Source of the DNA: Calothrix sp. NIES-4105
GTDB taxonomy: Bacteria > Cyanobacteriota > Cyanobacteriia > Cyanobacteriales > Nostocaceae
Reading direction: 5' to 3'
Assembly (NCBI RefSeq): GCF_002368415.1
Contig: NZ_AP018290.1
Span: 3,485,614 to 3,549,613 of the forward strand
DNA: 64,000 nt
Under the pieces are notes generated by a model. That model had not been told where the DNA came from. It saw only the letters and a list, made by a program, of their open reading frames with translations, and ran no database searches. The position numbers and the translations under genes were made by a program. Below are positions 54,735 through 64,000 of this stretch, piece after piece; the first letter of the stretch is position 1, and the number at the start of each line of letters is the position of its first letter.

Positions 54735-56210
54735 ATGAAAGCAATTATGGTAGTGGGCACAACGTCCCACGCGGGGAAATCTCTATTAACAGCAGCTATT
54801 TGCCGCATTTTGTCACGACGTGGTTGGCGAGTGGCGCCGTTTAAGGGTCAAAATATGGCTTTAAATGCGTATGTAACTGCAAATGGTGGTGAAATGGGTT
54901 ATGCTCAAGCTGTGCAAGCCTGGGCAGCAGGTGTTGTGCCTTGGGTGGAAATGAATCCTATATTGCTTAAGCCTCAAGGCGATATGACTTCGCAAGTGAT
55001 CATGAAGGGCAAACCAGTTGGTAAAGTTACTGCCGCAGAATATTATGAACAGTATTTTGATTTAGGTTGGCGGTCAATTGAAGAGTCTTTACAGCATTTG
55101 CAAACCGAATTTGATTTATTAGTTTGCGAAGGCGCCGGAAGTCCTGCGGAAATTAATCTTAAGCACCGCGACTTAACGAATATGCGAGTCGCCAAACATT
55201 TAAACGCATCCACTATATTAGTTGTTGACATTGACCGAGGTGGTGCCTTTGCTCATATTATTGGTACTTTAGAACTCCTCGAACCAGATGAGCGCGCGTT
55301 AATTAAAGGCATTGTCATCAACAAGTTTCGAGGACAGCGCTCATTACTCGAATCAGGAATTAAATGGGTTGAGGAACGCACGGGTATTCCAGTAATTGGT
55401 GTAATTCCTTACATGGAACTAGTATTTCCAGCAGAAGATTCGTTAGACTTGCTCGAACGCAAACCGCACAAGCAAGGTAGTGACCTAAATATTGCCGTAA
55501 TTCGTTTGCCTCGCATTTCTAACTTTACCGATTTTGACCCCTTGGAATCAGAGCCAACTGTGTCAGTAAAATATTTAAGTCCAAAACAAGATTTAGGACA
55601 CCCAGATGCAGTAATTATACCTGGCACAAAAACTACTATTGCTGACTTATTAATAATGCAAAAAAGTGGCATGGCAGAAGCAATCCAGCACTACGCGGCT
55701 TCTGGAGGTACGGTTTTAGGAATTTGTGGGGGTTATCAAATTTTAGGACAAATGATAGCAGACCCTGAAGGTATCGAAGGTCAAGCTGGTAGATTCCAGG
55801 GGTTAGGATTATTACCACTAAAAACCGTTATTACTGGACAGAAGATTGCCCGTCAGCGTCAAGTAACGTCAAACTTCCCACAAGTTGGCTTACCTGTAAC
55901 CGGATTTGAAATTCACCAAGGACGTTCACGGACAGAAATTCCACCTAATGATAACCAAGGTTTTCAACCCTTATTCGATGACCCAAATATAGGATTAGTT
56001 GATGGTTGTCAGTCTGTTTGGGGAACTTACTTGCATGGAATCTTTGATAACGGCCCTTGGCGCCGAGCTTGGTTAAACCGTCTACGTCAACAGCGTGGTT
56101 TAAAATCATTACCTACAGGTGTTGCAAATTACCGCGAACAGCGCGAAAATCTATTAGACTCGCTTGCTAACGAAGTTGAACGGCATTTAGATTTATCGAC
56201 ATTTTTGTGA
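54735..56210 (+). CDS. cobQ: Cobyric acid synthase
   Basis: A 491-residue CobQ. The N-terminal DTB-synthetase-like domain starts VVGTTSHAGKSLLTAAICR (P-loop) and contains FKGQNMALNAYVT. The C-terminal class I amidotransferase domain has GGTVLGICGGYQILG with the catalytic Cys near residue 333 and GIFDN near 434 carrying the His. It amidates four side chains of adenosylcobyrinic acid diamide in cobalamin synthesis. No cobalamin riboswitch is seen in the 180-bp upstream gap. Confidence 0.96.
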   Translation: MKAIMVVGTTSHAGKSLLTAAICRILSRRGWRVAPFKGQNMALNAYVTANGGEMGYAQAVQAWAAGVVPWVEMNPILLKPQGDMTSQVIMKGKPVGKVTAAEYYEQYFDLGWRSIEESLQHLQTEFDLLVCEGAGSPAEINLKHRDLTNMRVAKHLNASTILVVDIDRGGAFAHIIGTLELLEPDERALIKGIVINKFRGQRSLLESGIKWVEERTGIPVIGVIPYMELVFPAEDSLDLLERKPHKQGSDLNIAVIRLPRISNFTDFDPLESEPTVSVKYLSPKQDLGHPDAVIIPGTKTTIADLLIMQKSGMAEAIQHYAASGGTVLGICGGYQILGQMIADPEGIEGQAGRFQGLGLLPLKTVITGQKIARQRQVTSNFPQVGLPVTGFEIHQGRSRTEIPPNDNQGFQPLFDDPNIGLVDGCQSVWGTYLHGIFDNGPWRRAWLNRLRQQRGLKSLPTGVANYREQRENLLDSLANEVERHLDLSTFL

Positions 56211-56225
56211 TAACTTAATTAACCC

Positions 56226-56465
56226 ATGAGTATTCGTGTTCGCTTTCTACCCGATGATGTAACAATAAACGCCCAAGTTGGAGAACCTCTACTTGATGTA
56301 GCAGATCGTGCAGGGGTATTTATTGCCACGGGGTGTCTGATGGGTTCATGTCACGCTTGCACTGTTGAGTACGAAGACGGAAAAACAGTGCGTGCGTGCA
56401 TCTCATCCGTACCACCCGGAAACAAAGAATTAACGATTAATTTATTCTCTGACCCAACTTGGTAG
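56226..56465 (+). CDS. [2Fe-2S] ferredoxin-like protein
   Basis: A 79-residue plant-type 2Fe-2S ferredoxin. The cluster loop ATGCLMGSCHACTVEY supplies Cys37, Cys42 and Cys45, and VRACISS supplies the fourth Cys near 59. It starts 15 bp after cobQ, as in several cyanobacteria, so it is probably co-transcribed, perhaps giving electrons to a reductive step. Confidence 0.9.
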   Translation: MSIRVRFLPDDVTINAQVGEPLLDVADRAGVFIATGCLMGSCHACTVEYEDGKTVRACISSVPPGNKELTINLFSDPTW

Positions 56466-56477
56466 GTATTAAGGATT

Positions 56478-56927
56478 TCAACTCTTTCCTGACTTAATAT
56501 CAAGAGTATACTGTTTAAAGCGTTGTAAATCAGCATTCAGAGTAGATTCTACAAGCCTTCCCAAAAACAAATTATCCATAATTTTACCGATAATACCAGG
56601 TATGGCATAACCAACAGTCATTTTGACAATACTGCTGGTTTTACGGTCATAAAATCGGATGGCACCGCGATTTGGCAGTCCATCTATAGACTGCCATTCA
56701 ATAATTTGATTGGGTATCTTTTTAAGAATACGAGAACGCCAAGTAAACTCCAAATTATTTGAATTAAGTTTCCATAGCGATAATTCTGGGTCATCTTCAG
56801 CAACTTTAACCGAATCAATCCATTTCATCCAACGCGGCATCTGCTCTAAATCTGACCAAAGACTCCAAACTAGATTCATTGGAGCCTCTACTTCTACCTG
56901 TACGGTATGCTCTAACCAGTCTGCCAT
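56478..56927 (-). CDS. SRPBCC/polyketide cyclase-like protein
   Basis: A 149-residue START-superfamily protein (VEVEAPMNLVWSLWSDLEQMPRWMKWIDSV at the N-terminus, then WRSRILKKIPNQIIEWQSIDG, and a C-terminal amphipathic helix). In cyanobacteria this gene typically sits downstream of zds; here it follows zds on the same strand with a repeat-filled gap. It may bind a hydrophobic ligand such as a carotenoid or quinone, an inference from the fold. Confidence 0.85.
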   Translation of the reverse strand: MADWLEHTVQVEVEAPMNLVWSLWSDLEQMPRWMKWIDSVKVAEDDPELSLWKLNSNNLEFTWRSRILKKIPNQIIEWQSIDGLPNRGAIRFYDRKTSSIVKMTVGYAIPGIIGKIMDNLFLGRLVESTLNADLQRFKQYTLDIKSGKS

Positions 56928-56982
56928 TGTGTTTTAAATGGGGGAAGGGTGAAAGGGAAAAACGCATCTTTAGTAAGGTGCG

Positions 56983-57110
56983 TGGTAAGGTGCGTGGTAA
57001 GGTGCGTGACGCTACTGGACTTGCGCTTCGTTTCAGAATTGTTGGTAGCGTCACACACCCTACTGAACTTGCGCTTCGTTTCAGAATTGTTGGTAGCGTC
57101 ACGCACCCTA
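56983..57110. repeat. Tandem repeats between zds and the SRPBCC gene
   Basis: Three 12-bp units of TAAGGTGCGTGG (56983-57008) are followed by two 48-bp units (57015-57062 and 57063-57110) that begin CTGRACTTGCGCTTCG. The GTGCGTGACGCTAC and GTAGCGTCACGCAC ends of the stretch are inverted repeats. It is related to the repeat near 28064-28122. Confidence 0.8.
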
Positions 57111-58547
57111 CTTTTTGATTGTTTCTAAAATTGCTTTGGCTGCTTGTCTTCCTGATAGTGTGGCGCCCTCCATACTATCAATATAGTCTTGCTGCGTGTA
57201 ACTTCCGGCTAAGAAGAAGTTAACGATTGGTGTTTTTTGGTTGGGACGATACACATCCATTCCCGGCGCCTCACGGTAAAGCGATTGTGCAAGTTTAACT
57301 ACATTAGACCAGGTTAATTTTAATTCCCGTGATGAGGGAAATAGTTTATGAATTTGATTTAGAGAGTGTTCAACTATTTCTTCGTTACTTTTCTTAATAA
57401 ATGGGTCACCTGGTGTTAATACCAACTGTATTAATGAACCTTGCCCTTCACGGTAAAAATTAGCAGGACTGGTTAATGCTAAATCGGCGAAGCATGAAAA
57501 GTCAACATCAGCCGAGTATAATAAATTATCGATTCCAACTGCACGTTCTAAGCTATTACGCGCGCTTGAGTCATTGAGTTCTGTTACCCAACCATCGAAT
57601 CGTAACTGCACTGTGGCAACGGGTACTGCGTCAAGTTTATAAATGTTATCAAACTCAGCCCACTTACGCCAATCAGAAGGTATTAACCGTTTGATTCCTG
57701 GAACATCACAAGCTGCAACGTAAGCATCGGCTTTAATACTTTCTTGGCTATCACCGTTGGCTACTGTTATCTCAGTTATCCGCGTTTGTCCCTCAACTTC
57801 TGTGTAACTAATATTTCTAACTTGCCGGCGCGTGTAAACTTTTGCACCTCTTGCTTCCAAATAATCGAGTATTGGCTTGTGCATGTACTCGTAAGGAGAA
57901 CCCTTAAGCATTCTGAGTTTAGATGCTTCTGTACGAACGGCAAATAGCTGAAAAATTGTCAGCATACACCGCGCGGAAATATTTTCAGTATCAATAAATC
58001 CTAGTGCAAGGGCAATTGGATCCCACATTCTTCGCAAACTGTTGTTGTTACCGCCGTGGCTACGAAACCAATCAGCAAAACTAATTTTATCCAAGTTACG
58101 AATCGTTCGCATTGCCCCATCAAAGTCTACAAGTCCCTGCACTACAGGACTTGTGCCTAATGCCATCGCATTGCGAAACTTGTCATAAGCTGAAAGTTGC
58201 GATGTAGTAAAAAATGCTTTTAATCCGTTCAGAGGGGCGCCACTAAAGAAGCGGAAATCAAGCGCGCCAACACGTCCACCTTCGTTGATAAAAGTGTGAG
58301 TATGTTGCTTGGCTAAAAAATTATCCAAAGCACCAACTTTTTGCATCAAATCAAACAGTTGATAGTAGCAGCCAAAAAAGACGTGCAAACCCATCTCGAT
58401 GTGGTTGCCATCGTTGTCAACCCAACTGCCGACCTTTCCGCCCACAAATGGACGCGATTCAAAAATTTGGACTTCACAGCCAGCATCAGCTAAATCTACA
58501 GCCGTTGCCAGTCCAGCTAAACCAGCACCTACGATTGCAACGCGCAT
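57108..58547 (-). CDS. zds: Zeta-carotene desaturase
   Basis: A 479-residue FAD-dependent desaturase of the CrtQ/Zds type. The N-terminal FAD fold [21 protein letters not shown] is at residues 3-23, [13 protein letters not shown] near 51-63 and the C-terminal [27 protein letters not shown] segment is conserved. It converts zeta-carotene to lycopene on the membrane, the step before lycopene cyclisation. Length is normal. Note that a lycopene cyclase of an unusual type is encoded at 5900. Confidence 0.94.
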   Translation of the reverse strand: MRVAIVGAGLAGLATAVDLADAGCEVQIFESRPFVGGKVGSWVDNDGNHIEMGLHVFFGCYYQLFDLMQKVGALDNFLAKQHTHTFINEGGRVGALDFRFFSGAPLNGLKAFFTTSQLSAYDKFRNAMALGTSPVVQGLVDFDGAMRTIRNLDKISFADWFRSHGGNNNSLRRMWDPIALALGFIDTENISARCMLTIFQLFAVRTEASKLRMLKGSPYEYMHKPILDYLEARGAKVYTRRQVRNISYTEVEGQTRITEITVANGDSQESIKADAYVAACDVPGIKRLIPSDWRKWAEFDNIYKLDAVPVATVQLRFDGWVTELNDSSARNSLERAVGIDNLLYSADVDFSCFADLALTSPANFYREGQGSLIQLVLTPGDPFIKKSNEEIVEHSLNQIHKLFPSSRELKLTWSNVVKLAQSLYREAPGMDVYRPNQKTPIVNFFLAGSYTQQDYIDSMEGATLSGRQAAKAILETIKK

Positions 58548-58717
58548 TCCGTACTTCCTTTTCAGTTATCTTTACAAATTTTAACTTGGGTTGGTGTCCG
58601 AAATTGCAATTCATCGCTATAAGTTCTTCAATATGTGTGTGAGGAGGCACTAAGCAAATCAAGCGCGCACTAATTAAGCACTAATTAAGCACTGACTAAG
58701 CACTAAAGTGCTTGTAA

Positions 58718-58897
58718 CTACTGTCGGTTCGCACTGGCGTTGTTCGCTTCGTCGTTGATCGGCAAGCCTCGAATCAGTTCTCGTATGACATCAGTTGCAG
58801 GTCTACCAGTCTGCTGACAGTACACCTCAAGTCTTTCTGCCTCTTGTGCGGCTAAATTAACAGTTATGCGTTTGACAGCCCATTTCTTATTAGTCAT
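58718..58897 (-). CDS. Small ribbon-helix-helix protein
   Basis: A 59-residue frame from ATG 58897 to TAG 58718. RITVNLAAQEAERLEVYCQQTGRPATDVIRELI is a clear ribbon-helix-helix: a short beta strand, then two helices. The rest is a polar tail. Such small proteins are usually transcription regulators or antitoxins, but no toxin is adjacent. Just downstream lies a run of AAGCACTAATT/AAGCACTGACT units (58665-58712) ending in an AGCACTAAAGTGCT hairpin. Confidence 0.75.
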   Translation of the reverse strand: MTNKKWAVKRITVNLAAQEAERLEVYCQQTGRPATDVIRELIRGLPINDEANNASANRQ

Positions 58898-59194
58898 TTT
58901 GTTATGCTTCTTCTATTGATCGAATTCAGTTGTAAATTGTAATCAGGTGGAAAACGAGGATATCATATTTTTGTGCAGTATATTCTTCTAGATCAGTAGT
59001 TTCATCAATACGATAAACTTTGGGTTAGTAGAATACTTATCATATACTATTAATGTATCAAATGTGAGCTTCATTGTAGTTAATTGTGACAGGAAATTTA
59101 TCGCACACTGATTAATACGACATCAAAAATTATCAACAGGATAAAACAATCCTGCTTAAATAAAATTTTATAAACTTACTTCATATTGTTACTG

Positions 59195-60367
59195 TTAAGC
59201 AAATAACGAATTTACAAAATCATCATCTAACTCATCAGTTCTTCGACGTAAATCAAGCTCTCCAAAGACTTCCGGAGAAAACATATGCCATAATACTTGA
59301 TAGTATGGTATGACCGTATCGGCTTGTTTAGGTGTCAAACGTAAGCGTATTTCTTGACTCAGTAAATGTAACATTTGTCGAATTAATTCCCATTGGACAT
59401 TAAATCTTGGGTACAACATTACACATAAAGGAAACAACTCTTGCTGAATTGCTGCAACGCTCCTTTCCAAAGTAGATAACCATAAATAGACTTGAAACAT
59501 TTCTATATCACGTACACTTGACGTTCTAATCACTGGGTCACTCAAACGACCCGAAGAACATCGGTAATCGGGATAAATGTCAATGATTCTGTTTGATATA
59601 TTTTTAGCAATTTCAGTACTTACTGGTAATAAGCTTTGCACTGCTGACAATTCGTAAGAGTCATAATCATGTTCTGCTGCTGCTTCATACACTCGTTGAA
59701 GTGGCATGTATAAGTGGTCATCAATGACTTTGAAGTACGCACTCAGTATCGAACGTTCCAAAGGTGATAAAGTGTCTAGCAACATTTGGCTTGTGTAGTG
59801 AAATTGCATACTCACAAACCCAATCACGCGCGGGTCAACAGTAGTATACTTTTTTCGTATTGTCCCAACGTTATAACCAATTACTGTTGCTAACTGACTC
59901 GGCGCCACTTGTTCGGTATAAATACTCAATGCTTTTTCAGATAAAGGTTCACCTGTGCGCGCTAACCGCATTACTGTAGACAATTGCCGCAGTGGCGCCT
60001 GTTGAGTGTATACCTGTAAAGTTTTCTCGTAAATTTTGTATGATTCTGCTGTTATCTCCCACGGGTTGATAAGTTCGGGCTTAATCTTATGGCGCTTTGC
60101 CTCCGAAGCCAGTAACATCTCAACACGGTTCCAAGCTTGATGACTAACCGTCCGCAAAGAAGCCATCAGCGCTTGTGCGGTTTTCTTGCGTCCGTCTTCA
60201 GAGACAACAGCATTTAAACTTTGTCCTCTCTCAGACGATTCGTCACATAACGGGTTATCAAGGTTTTGTAAATATTTTTTTGCCCACTGCAAGGCCAAAG
60301 ATTGGGTAGCTCCGGAGCAACTGGAACCCAACCTATGTTTGTCAAATTCTTCCAATACTTTTTTCAT
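59195..60367 (-). CDS. Conserved hypothetical, tandem paralogue A
   Basis: A 390-residue soluble protein. It shares long stretches with the neighbour at 60980, such as DARVIGFVSMQxHYT, YFKVIDDxLYMPLQRxYEAxAEH and IRDVEMFQVYLW, so the two arose by duplication. No catalytic motif is recognised. The N-terminus differs and contains QWAKKYLQNLD. All-helical character is likely. In my memory such proteins are conserved only in cyanobacteria. The 58898-59194 gap shows no feature. Confidence 0.65.
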   Translation of the reverse strand: MKKVLEEFDKHRLGSSCSGATQSLALQWAKKYLQNLDNPLCDESSERGQSLNAVVSEDGRKKTAQALMASLRTVSHQAWNRVEMLLASEAKRHKIKPELINPWEITAESYKIYEKTLQVYTQQAPLRQLSTVMRLARTGEPLSEKALSIYTEQVAPSQLATVIGYNVGTIRKKYTTVDPRVIGFVSMQFHYTSQMLLDTLSPLERSILSAYFKVIDDHLYMPLQRVYEAAAEHDYDSYELSAVQSLLPVSTEIAKNISNRIIDIYPDYRCSSGRLSDPVIRTSSVRDIEMFQVYLWLSTLERSVAAIQQELFPLCVMLYPRFNVQWELIRQMLHLLSQEIRLRLTPKQADTVIPYYQVLWHMFSPEVFGELDLRRRTDELDDDFVNSLFA

Positions 60368-60979
60368 TATTACCCTGGCTTTTCTGGATATTGCAAACTA
60401 AAAATAATTCGTAACCTGCTTATTTAATTGTATATCTTGTCTTTTATTCACCCGTATTCTTTAAGTAATCTTGATTTTTTACTTAAACTAATCTAATAGT
60501 TTTACTTCATGAAATATTTGTAAAGAATATAGTTGATAAGTTAAATTTTGAATACATCTATTGACAGTAGACATAATACATGCGGTTGTATATGCTGTTT
60601 TTTAAAGCTAACTTACATAATATAAACTTTCCTTCATCTTGGGTAACTACCTTAAGTAACTATTCATAGTGGAGATTTATACAGTCCAATTAATCTTCAA
60701 TAGGCAATTATTAGGAATCATATGTATAATGATAATCGTTAGATAGTGATAGATGAATCAGTATTTTCAGGCAAAGTTTATGAACTACATGTTTTAATGT
60801 CGCCAAATATACGGTACTAAACAAAAACTAGTTGGATGGGAAAAAGTATACAACCCATAGTTTGAACGCGCAAATAGTTTGTTAAAAGCTTTGCCCAAAG
60901 TATAGGTGAATGTATAAAAATAATTAGTTGAAGCTGGTGTTTATTTTGTGAAGATAGTTTTCATAAAGCGCAGATGAAT
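60368..60979. other. Gene-free stretch between the two paralogues
   Basis: No family was recognised on either strand. Weak hints of a degraded plus-strand reading frame with WEKVYNP at about 60838 are too short to name. It must hold the promoter of paralogue A. Confidence 0.4.
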
Positions 60980-61975
60980 TTATAAGCTATCTGGGAAAAT
61001 ATCTGGACTGAACATTTCCCACAAAATATCAAAGTAAGGTTTAAAGAAGGTTTTTTGTTTTTCTCCTAATCTGGCGCCAACTTCCTGACGCAGCAGATGA
61101 ATCATAGTTCGCACTAGTTCCCACTGAACTTTAAGTGCAGGGTAAAGCATTACACACAGTGGAAAAAGCTCGTGTTGAATCGAGCTAATACTGTCTTCAA
61201 GAATACACACCCATAGGTAAACTTGAAACATTTCGACATCGCGGATGCTAGCAATCTTAACAACTGGGTCAGAAAGTGAGCCACTGTGTGTATGGTATCT
61301 TGGGTAAATTAAGATAACTCGCCCAGCAATAGACCGCGCGATGTCGGTACTAATTGGCAATAATTGTTGAACTACTTGTAAAGTCGGTGAACTTGATTCA
61401 TGTTCGGCAGATGCTTCATATGCTCTTTGTAAAGGCATATAAAGGAAATCATCAATTACTTTGAAGTAACTATTGATTACCTGTTGTTCTGAAAAAGGAA
61501 TTTGTTTGAGCAAGATTTGACCTGTGTAATGTATCTGCATCGATACAAATCCAATTACTCGCGCGTCGGTGGCAGTGTAAGAGGCGCGTACTTTCCCTAA
61601 ATATCCACCTATTGTTCTAGCTAAGTTTTCAGGTGGTAATTGTTGAGCATATGACTCTATAGCTTTGTTGTATATAACAAAAGATTCTTGGGAAATTCGC
61701 CAAGGGTCAACAAGCGTAGAGTCGATTTCATGACGAGCAATTTCTCTACCAATTAGTTTCTCGGTTTGCGACCAAGCGTCAATACTTGCTTGACGTAGCG
61801 AATTATGCAATTTATTAGCAGTATTTTCTCGTAGATTCTCACTTTTATGTATATTATCTGTCCGGTCTAAACGTTGGACATATTTTTTTGCCCACATCTT
61901 AGCTAAATGAACCACTGGTGAAACTTCTGGCTTATGCTCCCCTTTGAAATTAGAAACCGATGCTGTATTAAACAT
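60980..61975 (-). CDS. Conserved hypothetical, tandem paralogue B
   Basis: A 331-residue soluble protein similar to paralogue A over nearly its whole length. Shared features include WAKKYVQRLD near the N-terminus, VDPWRISQESFVIYNKAIE, LLPISTDIARSIAGR and ELFPLCVMLYP. No enzyme motif is seen. It is about 60 residues shorter than A, mainly at the ends. Upstream in the same direction lies the DUF6930-like gene, so the three may form one conserved block. Confidence 0.65.
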   Translation of the reverse strand: MFNTASVSNFKGEHKPEVSPVVHLAKMWAKKYVQRLDRTDNIHKSENLRENTANKLHNSLRQASIDAWSQTEKLIGREIARHEIDSTLVDPWRISQESFVIYNKAIESYAQQLPPENLARTIGGYLGKVRASYTATDARVIGFVSMQIHYTGQILLKQIPFSEQQVINSYFKVIDDFLYMPLQRAYEASAEHESSSPTLQVVQQLLPISTDIARSIAGRVILIYPRYHTHSGSLSDPVVKIASIRDVEMFQVYLWVCILEDSISSIQHELFPLCVMLYPALKVQWELVRTMIHLLRQEVGARLGEKQKTFFKPYFDILWEMFSPDIFPDSL

Positions 61976-62057
61976 GACTAAAATTAGAAGTTACACTACT
62001 CATATTAAAAGTAATTTATATTACTTAACATAAATGCTGCAACAGTAATTTCTCTGA

Positions 62058-62081
62058 AGAGACGTGATTAATCACGTCTCT
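62058..62081. repeat. Perfect AGAGACGTGATTAATCACGTCTCT palindrome
   Basis: A 24-bp perfect palindrome with centre ATTAAT. It overlaps the stop codon of the minus-strand DUF6930-like gene (62080-62082). A near copy is at 15837-15860. It may work as a hairpin terminator for that gene. Confidence 0.6.
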
Positions 62082-63708
62082 ACTCAAATTGGAGTTCAGG
62101 CATTAGTTGCAAAGTACCGATGCCTAATTCTTGGGGTGAGAGCGATACACCTTCAAATAAAGCCATCATGTCGCGCAGTTGGGGGTTGCCGCGACTGGCG
62201 CCTGTAAGTCCTTTGGCAATAATTAAGCCGCAGTAGCCTTTAGTATTTTTGCACCGTTGGTTCCATTTCTTGCGAGCTTCGACGTGGGTCGGGTCATCCT
62301 CCTCAAATTCACCAAACAGAAATAATTCACCGTTATGGGTTTGAAGCAAACCAAGGTCGTATATTTCACTACCCAATGGGTTGGCACCTGGGTTAAAACA
62401 AATTGCTTTAAGTCCACCAGCTTCTTCAATACTCTCAATTACAGTCTTGGCTTTTGGGCGTGACGTTTGAATCAAAATAACCGGTAAACCGTCACCTTTT
62501 GGTTTGATATCACCCGCTTTTTGATATTTAACGCCTTTCTGGAGGTAATCTAACATTTCCCACGAAACAACTCCTAAACTTAAAAACGAGTCGTCGGGTA
62601 TTAAATCATCGCGAAGCGAACGAAGCATTGGTGTGCCATACATACCTTCTTCGTCCGAGGTGTCAAAATCAGCCATTTCTTCTAATTCGGCTGCTAATTC
62701 TGGCATTGTCGCAACGTTGACGTTGACAAAGTTTATATCTTCTGATTCAAGTAATGGTATTTGGTAGGCTTGACTAAGATGAGGGAAATCTTCAGTTAGT
62801 TGGTGCCGATGGTCATCAACAAACCGAATTAAGCTTTCAAGAGCGACATATACTACTAATGCTTCTTCATCGTATAGTACAGAGCGCAATCCCTCTAAAG
62901 GATGAATATTGCCAAAAGTTGGGTTTATTTCTGATGCTGGTAACTCCGCGAGGTCTTCGTACTCATCATCAAAGTCCTCATCTTCCAGGTCGGACGCGCG
63001 CTCAAAAGTCAGAAATAAACAATCCTGCTTTAAAAACGCTTCTTCTAAATTATCAGTATCGTCATCTTTCAAAACAGCGGCACGAAACCGTTTAAGTGAT
63101 TCGCTTGACCTATATAGTAATATTCCATACTCCATACCCAACATGCCCATTACTGAAGCATATAAGGTGCCAATATCCCATTGATTAATTTCTATAGAAA
63201 TAATTTGCTGTTCTTGTAAAAAGTCCCACGGGCAAGCTTCCCACATTGCATTAGCTTTCGAGCGTAAAACTGCTGCATACTGCGGTGGTAAATCAGGAAT
63301 TTGGTTTTCGATAATTTCCTCAAACCCACGAAATAGCTCATCGATTAAAGGAAGTTCAGGTGCGTAGTCAATCGCAATATCTAGGTCTTGTAAAACACCG
63401 CGTAAATAAAATTGGATTTCGCGGTCACGAACAACAATTCGTAGTGGACGCGATGCTTTTGCAGGACTGTGAGGATTTTCCATCGCGCGCATTAGCGTCC
63501 GAACAATTGCCTCTGGACCAGTATCACATGGCACTACGTCCATACTCCGCACAATACCCTGTGAACCATCTACCCAAAGAATACATTCGCCTTTATCATC
63601 CTCGGACTGTTGGTGCGATGACAACGGACGGCGATCGCCCTCCCATATAGAAGGAATTTGGGGTAACTTCTTCAGCCGACGACTGGTAGAGCGATTAAAA
63701 CTTGTCAT
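62080..63708 (-). CDS. DUF6930-like cyanobacterial protein
   Basis: A 542-residue soluble protein from ATG 63708; two upstream codons would add MY. The N-terminus is basic (RRLKKLPQIPSIWEGDRRPL), the middle has an acidic insertion (ASDLEDEDFDDEYEDLAELP) and the C-terminus ends with LGIGTLQLMPELQFE. The segment ILWVDGSQGIVRSMDVVP resembles DUF6930, a cyanobacteria-specific domain of unknown function; this is from memory. No signal peptide or catalytic motif is visible. Confidence 0.7.
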   Translation of the reverse strand: MTSFNRSTSRRLKKLPQIPSIWEGDRRPLSSHQQSEDDKGECILWVDGSQGIVRSMDVVPCDTGPEAIVRTLMRAMENPHSPAKASRPLRIVVRDREIQFYLRGVLQDLDIAIDYAPELPLIDELFRGFEEIIENQIPDLPPQYAAVLRSKANAMWEACPWDFLQEQQIISIEINQWDIGTLYASVMGMLGMEYGILLYRSSESLKRFRAAVLKDDDTDNLEEAFLKQDCLFLTFERASDLEDEDFDDEYEDLAELPASEINPTFGNIHPLEGLRSVLYDEEALVVYVALESLIRFVDDHRHQLTEDFPHLSQAYQIPLLESEDINFVNVNVATMPELAAELEEMADFDTSDEEGMYGTPMLRSLRDDLIPDDSFLSLGVVSWEMLDYLQKGVKYQKAGDIKPKGDGLPVILIQTSRPKAKTVIESIEEAGGLKAICFNPGANPLGSEIYDLGLLQTHNGELFLFGEFEEDDPTHVEARKKWNQRCKNTKGYCGLIIAKGLTGASRGNPQLRDMMALFEGVSLSPQELGIGTLQLMPELQFE

Positions 63709-64000
63709 ATACAACCGTGAATCAAAACAAGCGATTTATAACTTTGAAATTTCTTGGGAATGGAGAAGCCAAACCTGTATAGGCTCAGTAGTGGCACTTC
63801 GTTTTTCCTTTTTAAGGCTAACTTAACAAAAATGGCGAATTTTTAGAAGACTGAGTTTCTCAATTCTAGAATAAAAATATAAGGAACTAGCACAGATGTG
63901 GTGTTTGTATGGCGACTTGCAACTCGTGAGAAAGCTACAATAAAGACAAAAACGAAGCAACGCGATTTTTAACCCATAACCAAATCACCCAAAATTTAAG
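63709..64000. other. Gene-free end of the window
   Basis: No coding signal or RNA gene was recognised. It holds the promoter region of the DUF6930-like gene. Confidence 0.4.

Noticed and set aside
60780-60935. Transposase remnant between the two paralogues
   Set aside because: A few residues (QKLVGWEKVYNP) resemble integrase tails, but the match is too short and interrupted by stops.
1-64000. tRNA or rRNA genes
   Set aside because: I looked through the gaps between genes for typical T-arm and acceptor patterns and found none; a dedicated search could still find one.

Overview
The window looks like chromosome of a filamentous, probably heterocyst-forming cyanobacterium (Nostocales). The signs are ycf54, a one-helix high-light-inducible protein, zeta-carotene desaturase, the folD-crtE-PAP2-like run, an Npun_F0494-type protein, DUF6888/DUF6887 genes, a giant Ser/Thr kinase-AAA-GAF-histidine kinase, and many dispersed intergenic repeats. 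DNA is low in GC. The usual cyanobacterial HIP1 octamer (GCGATCGC) was seen only once; GGCGCC and CGCGCG are instead strikingly frequent. No complete insertion sequence, rRNA, tRNA or CRISPR array was recognised.

Layout. 1-4825: a minus-strand operon that appears to encode the whole bacillithiol pathway, as BshA plus a single 1111-residue protein joining a methyltransferase, BshB and BshC; a secreted protein overlaps the end of bshA and runs off the left edge. 5.3-7.8 kb: a frameshifted RibD-type reductase, a CrtYcd-type lycopene cyclase and an esterase. 8.3-11.9 kb: murD and glyS. 12-18.4 kb: accessory DNA with a decayed DUF433/DUF5615 pair, an intact TacA/TacT-like pair with a perfect palindromic operator, small gene pairs, an intact parB carrying two identical internal palindromes, and a parA broken by several indels. 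19.2-24.2 kb: four co-oriented genes in which a small helical protein and a large P-loop/alpha-solenoid protein share a near-identical glycine-rich motif, followed by a coiled-coil SPFH-like protein and a membrane protein; this resembles an amyloid-signalling STAND system. 24.5-27.1 kb: decayed gene pairs, a polymorphic-toxin tip with its immunity gene, and a HigB/HigA pair with broken toxin. 27.1-28.2 kb: non-coding, with a cluster of GTACC boxes. 28.3-47 kb and beyond: mostly housekeeping genes (AAA ATPase, PerM-type transporter, NUDIX, folD, crtE, ycf54, pdxJ, DedA, hli, ald) and the 1831-residue sensor kinase. 48.7-50.2 kb: TPR and membrane-protein pseudogenes. 50.4-58.9 kb: a 59-bp tandem repeat, an ABC exporter, a MITE with target duplication, prxQ, cobQ, ferredoxin, an SRPBCC protein and zds. 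59.2-63.7 kb: two tandem paralogues of unknown function and a DUF6930-like protein.

The strongest finding is the bacillithiol locus, because cyanobacteria normally rely on glutathione, and the fused methyltransferase suggests N-methyl-bacillithiol. The second is the 19.2-24.2 kb cluster. About ten accessory genes carry single indels or nonsense codons while housekeeping genes are intact, so the accessory DNA is eroding, or the assembly has local indel errors; read data would decide.
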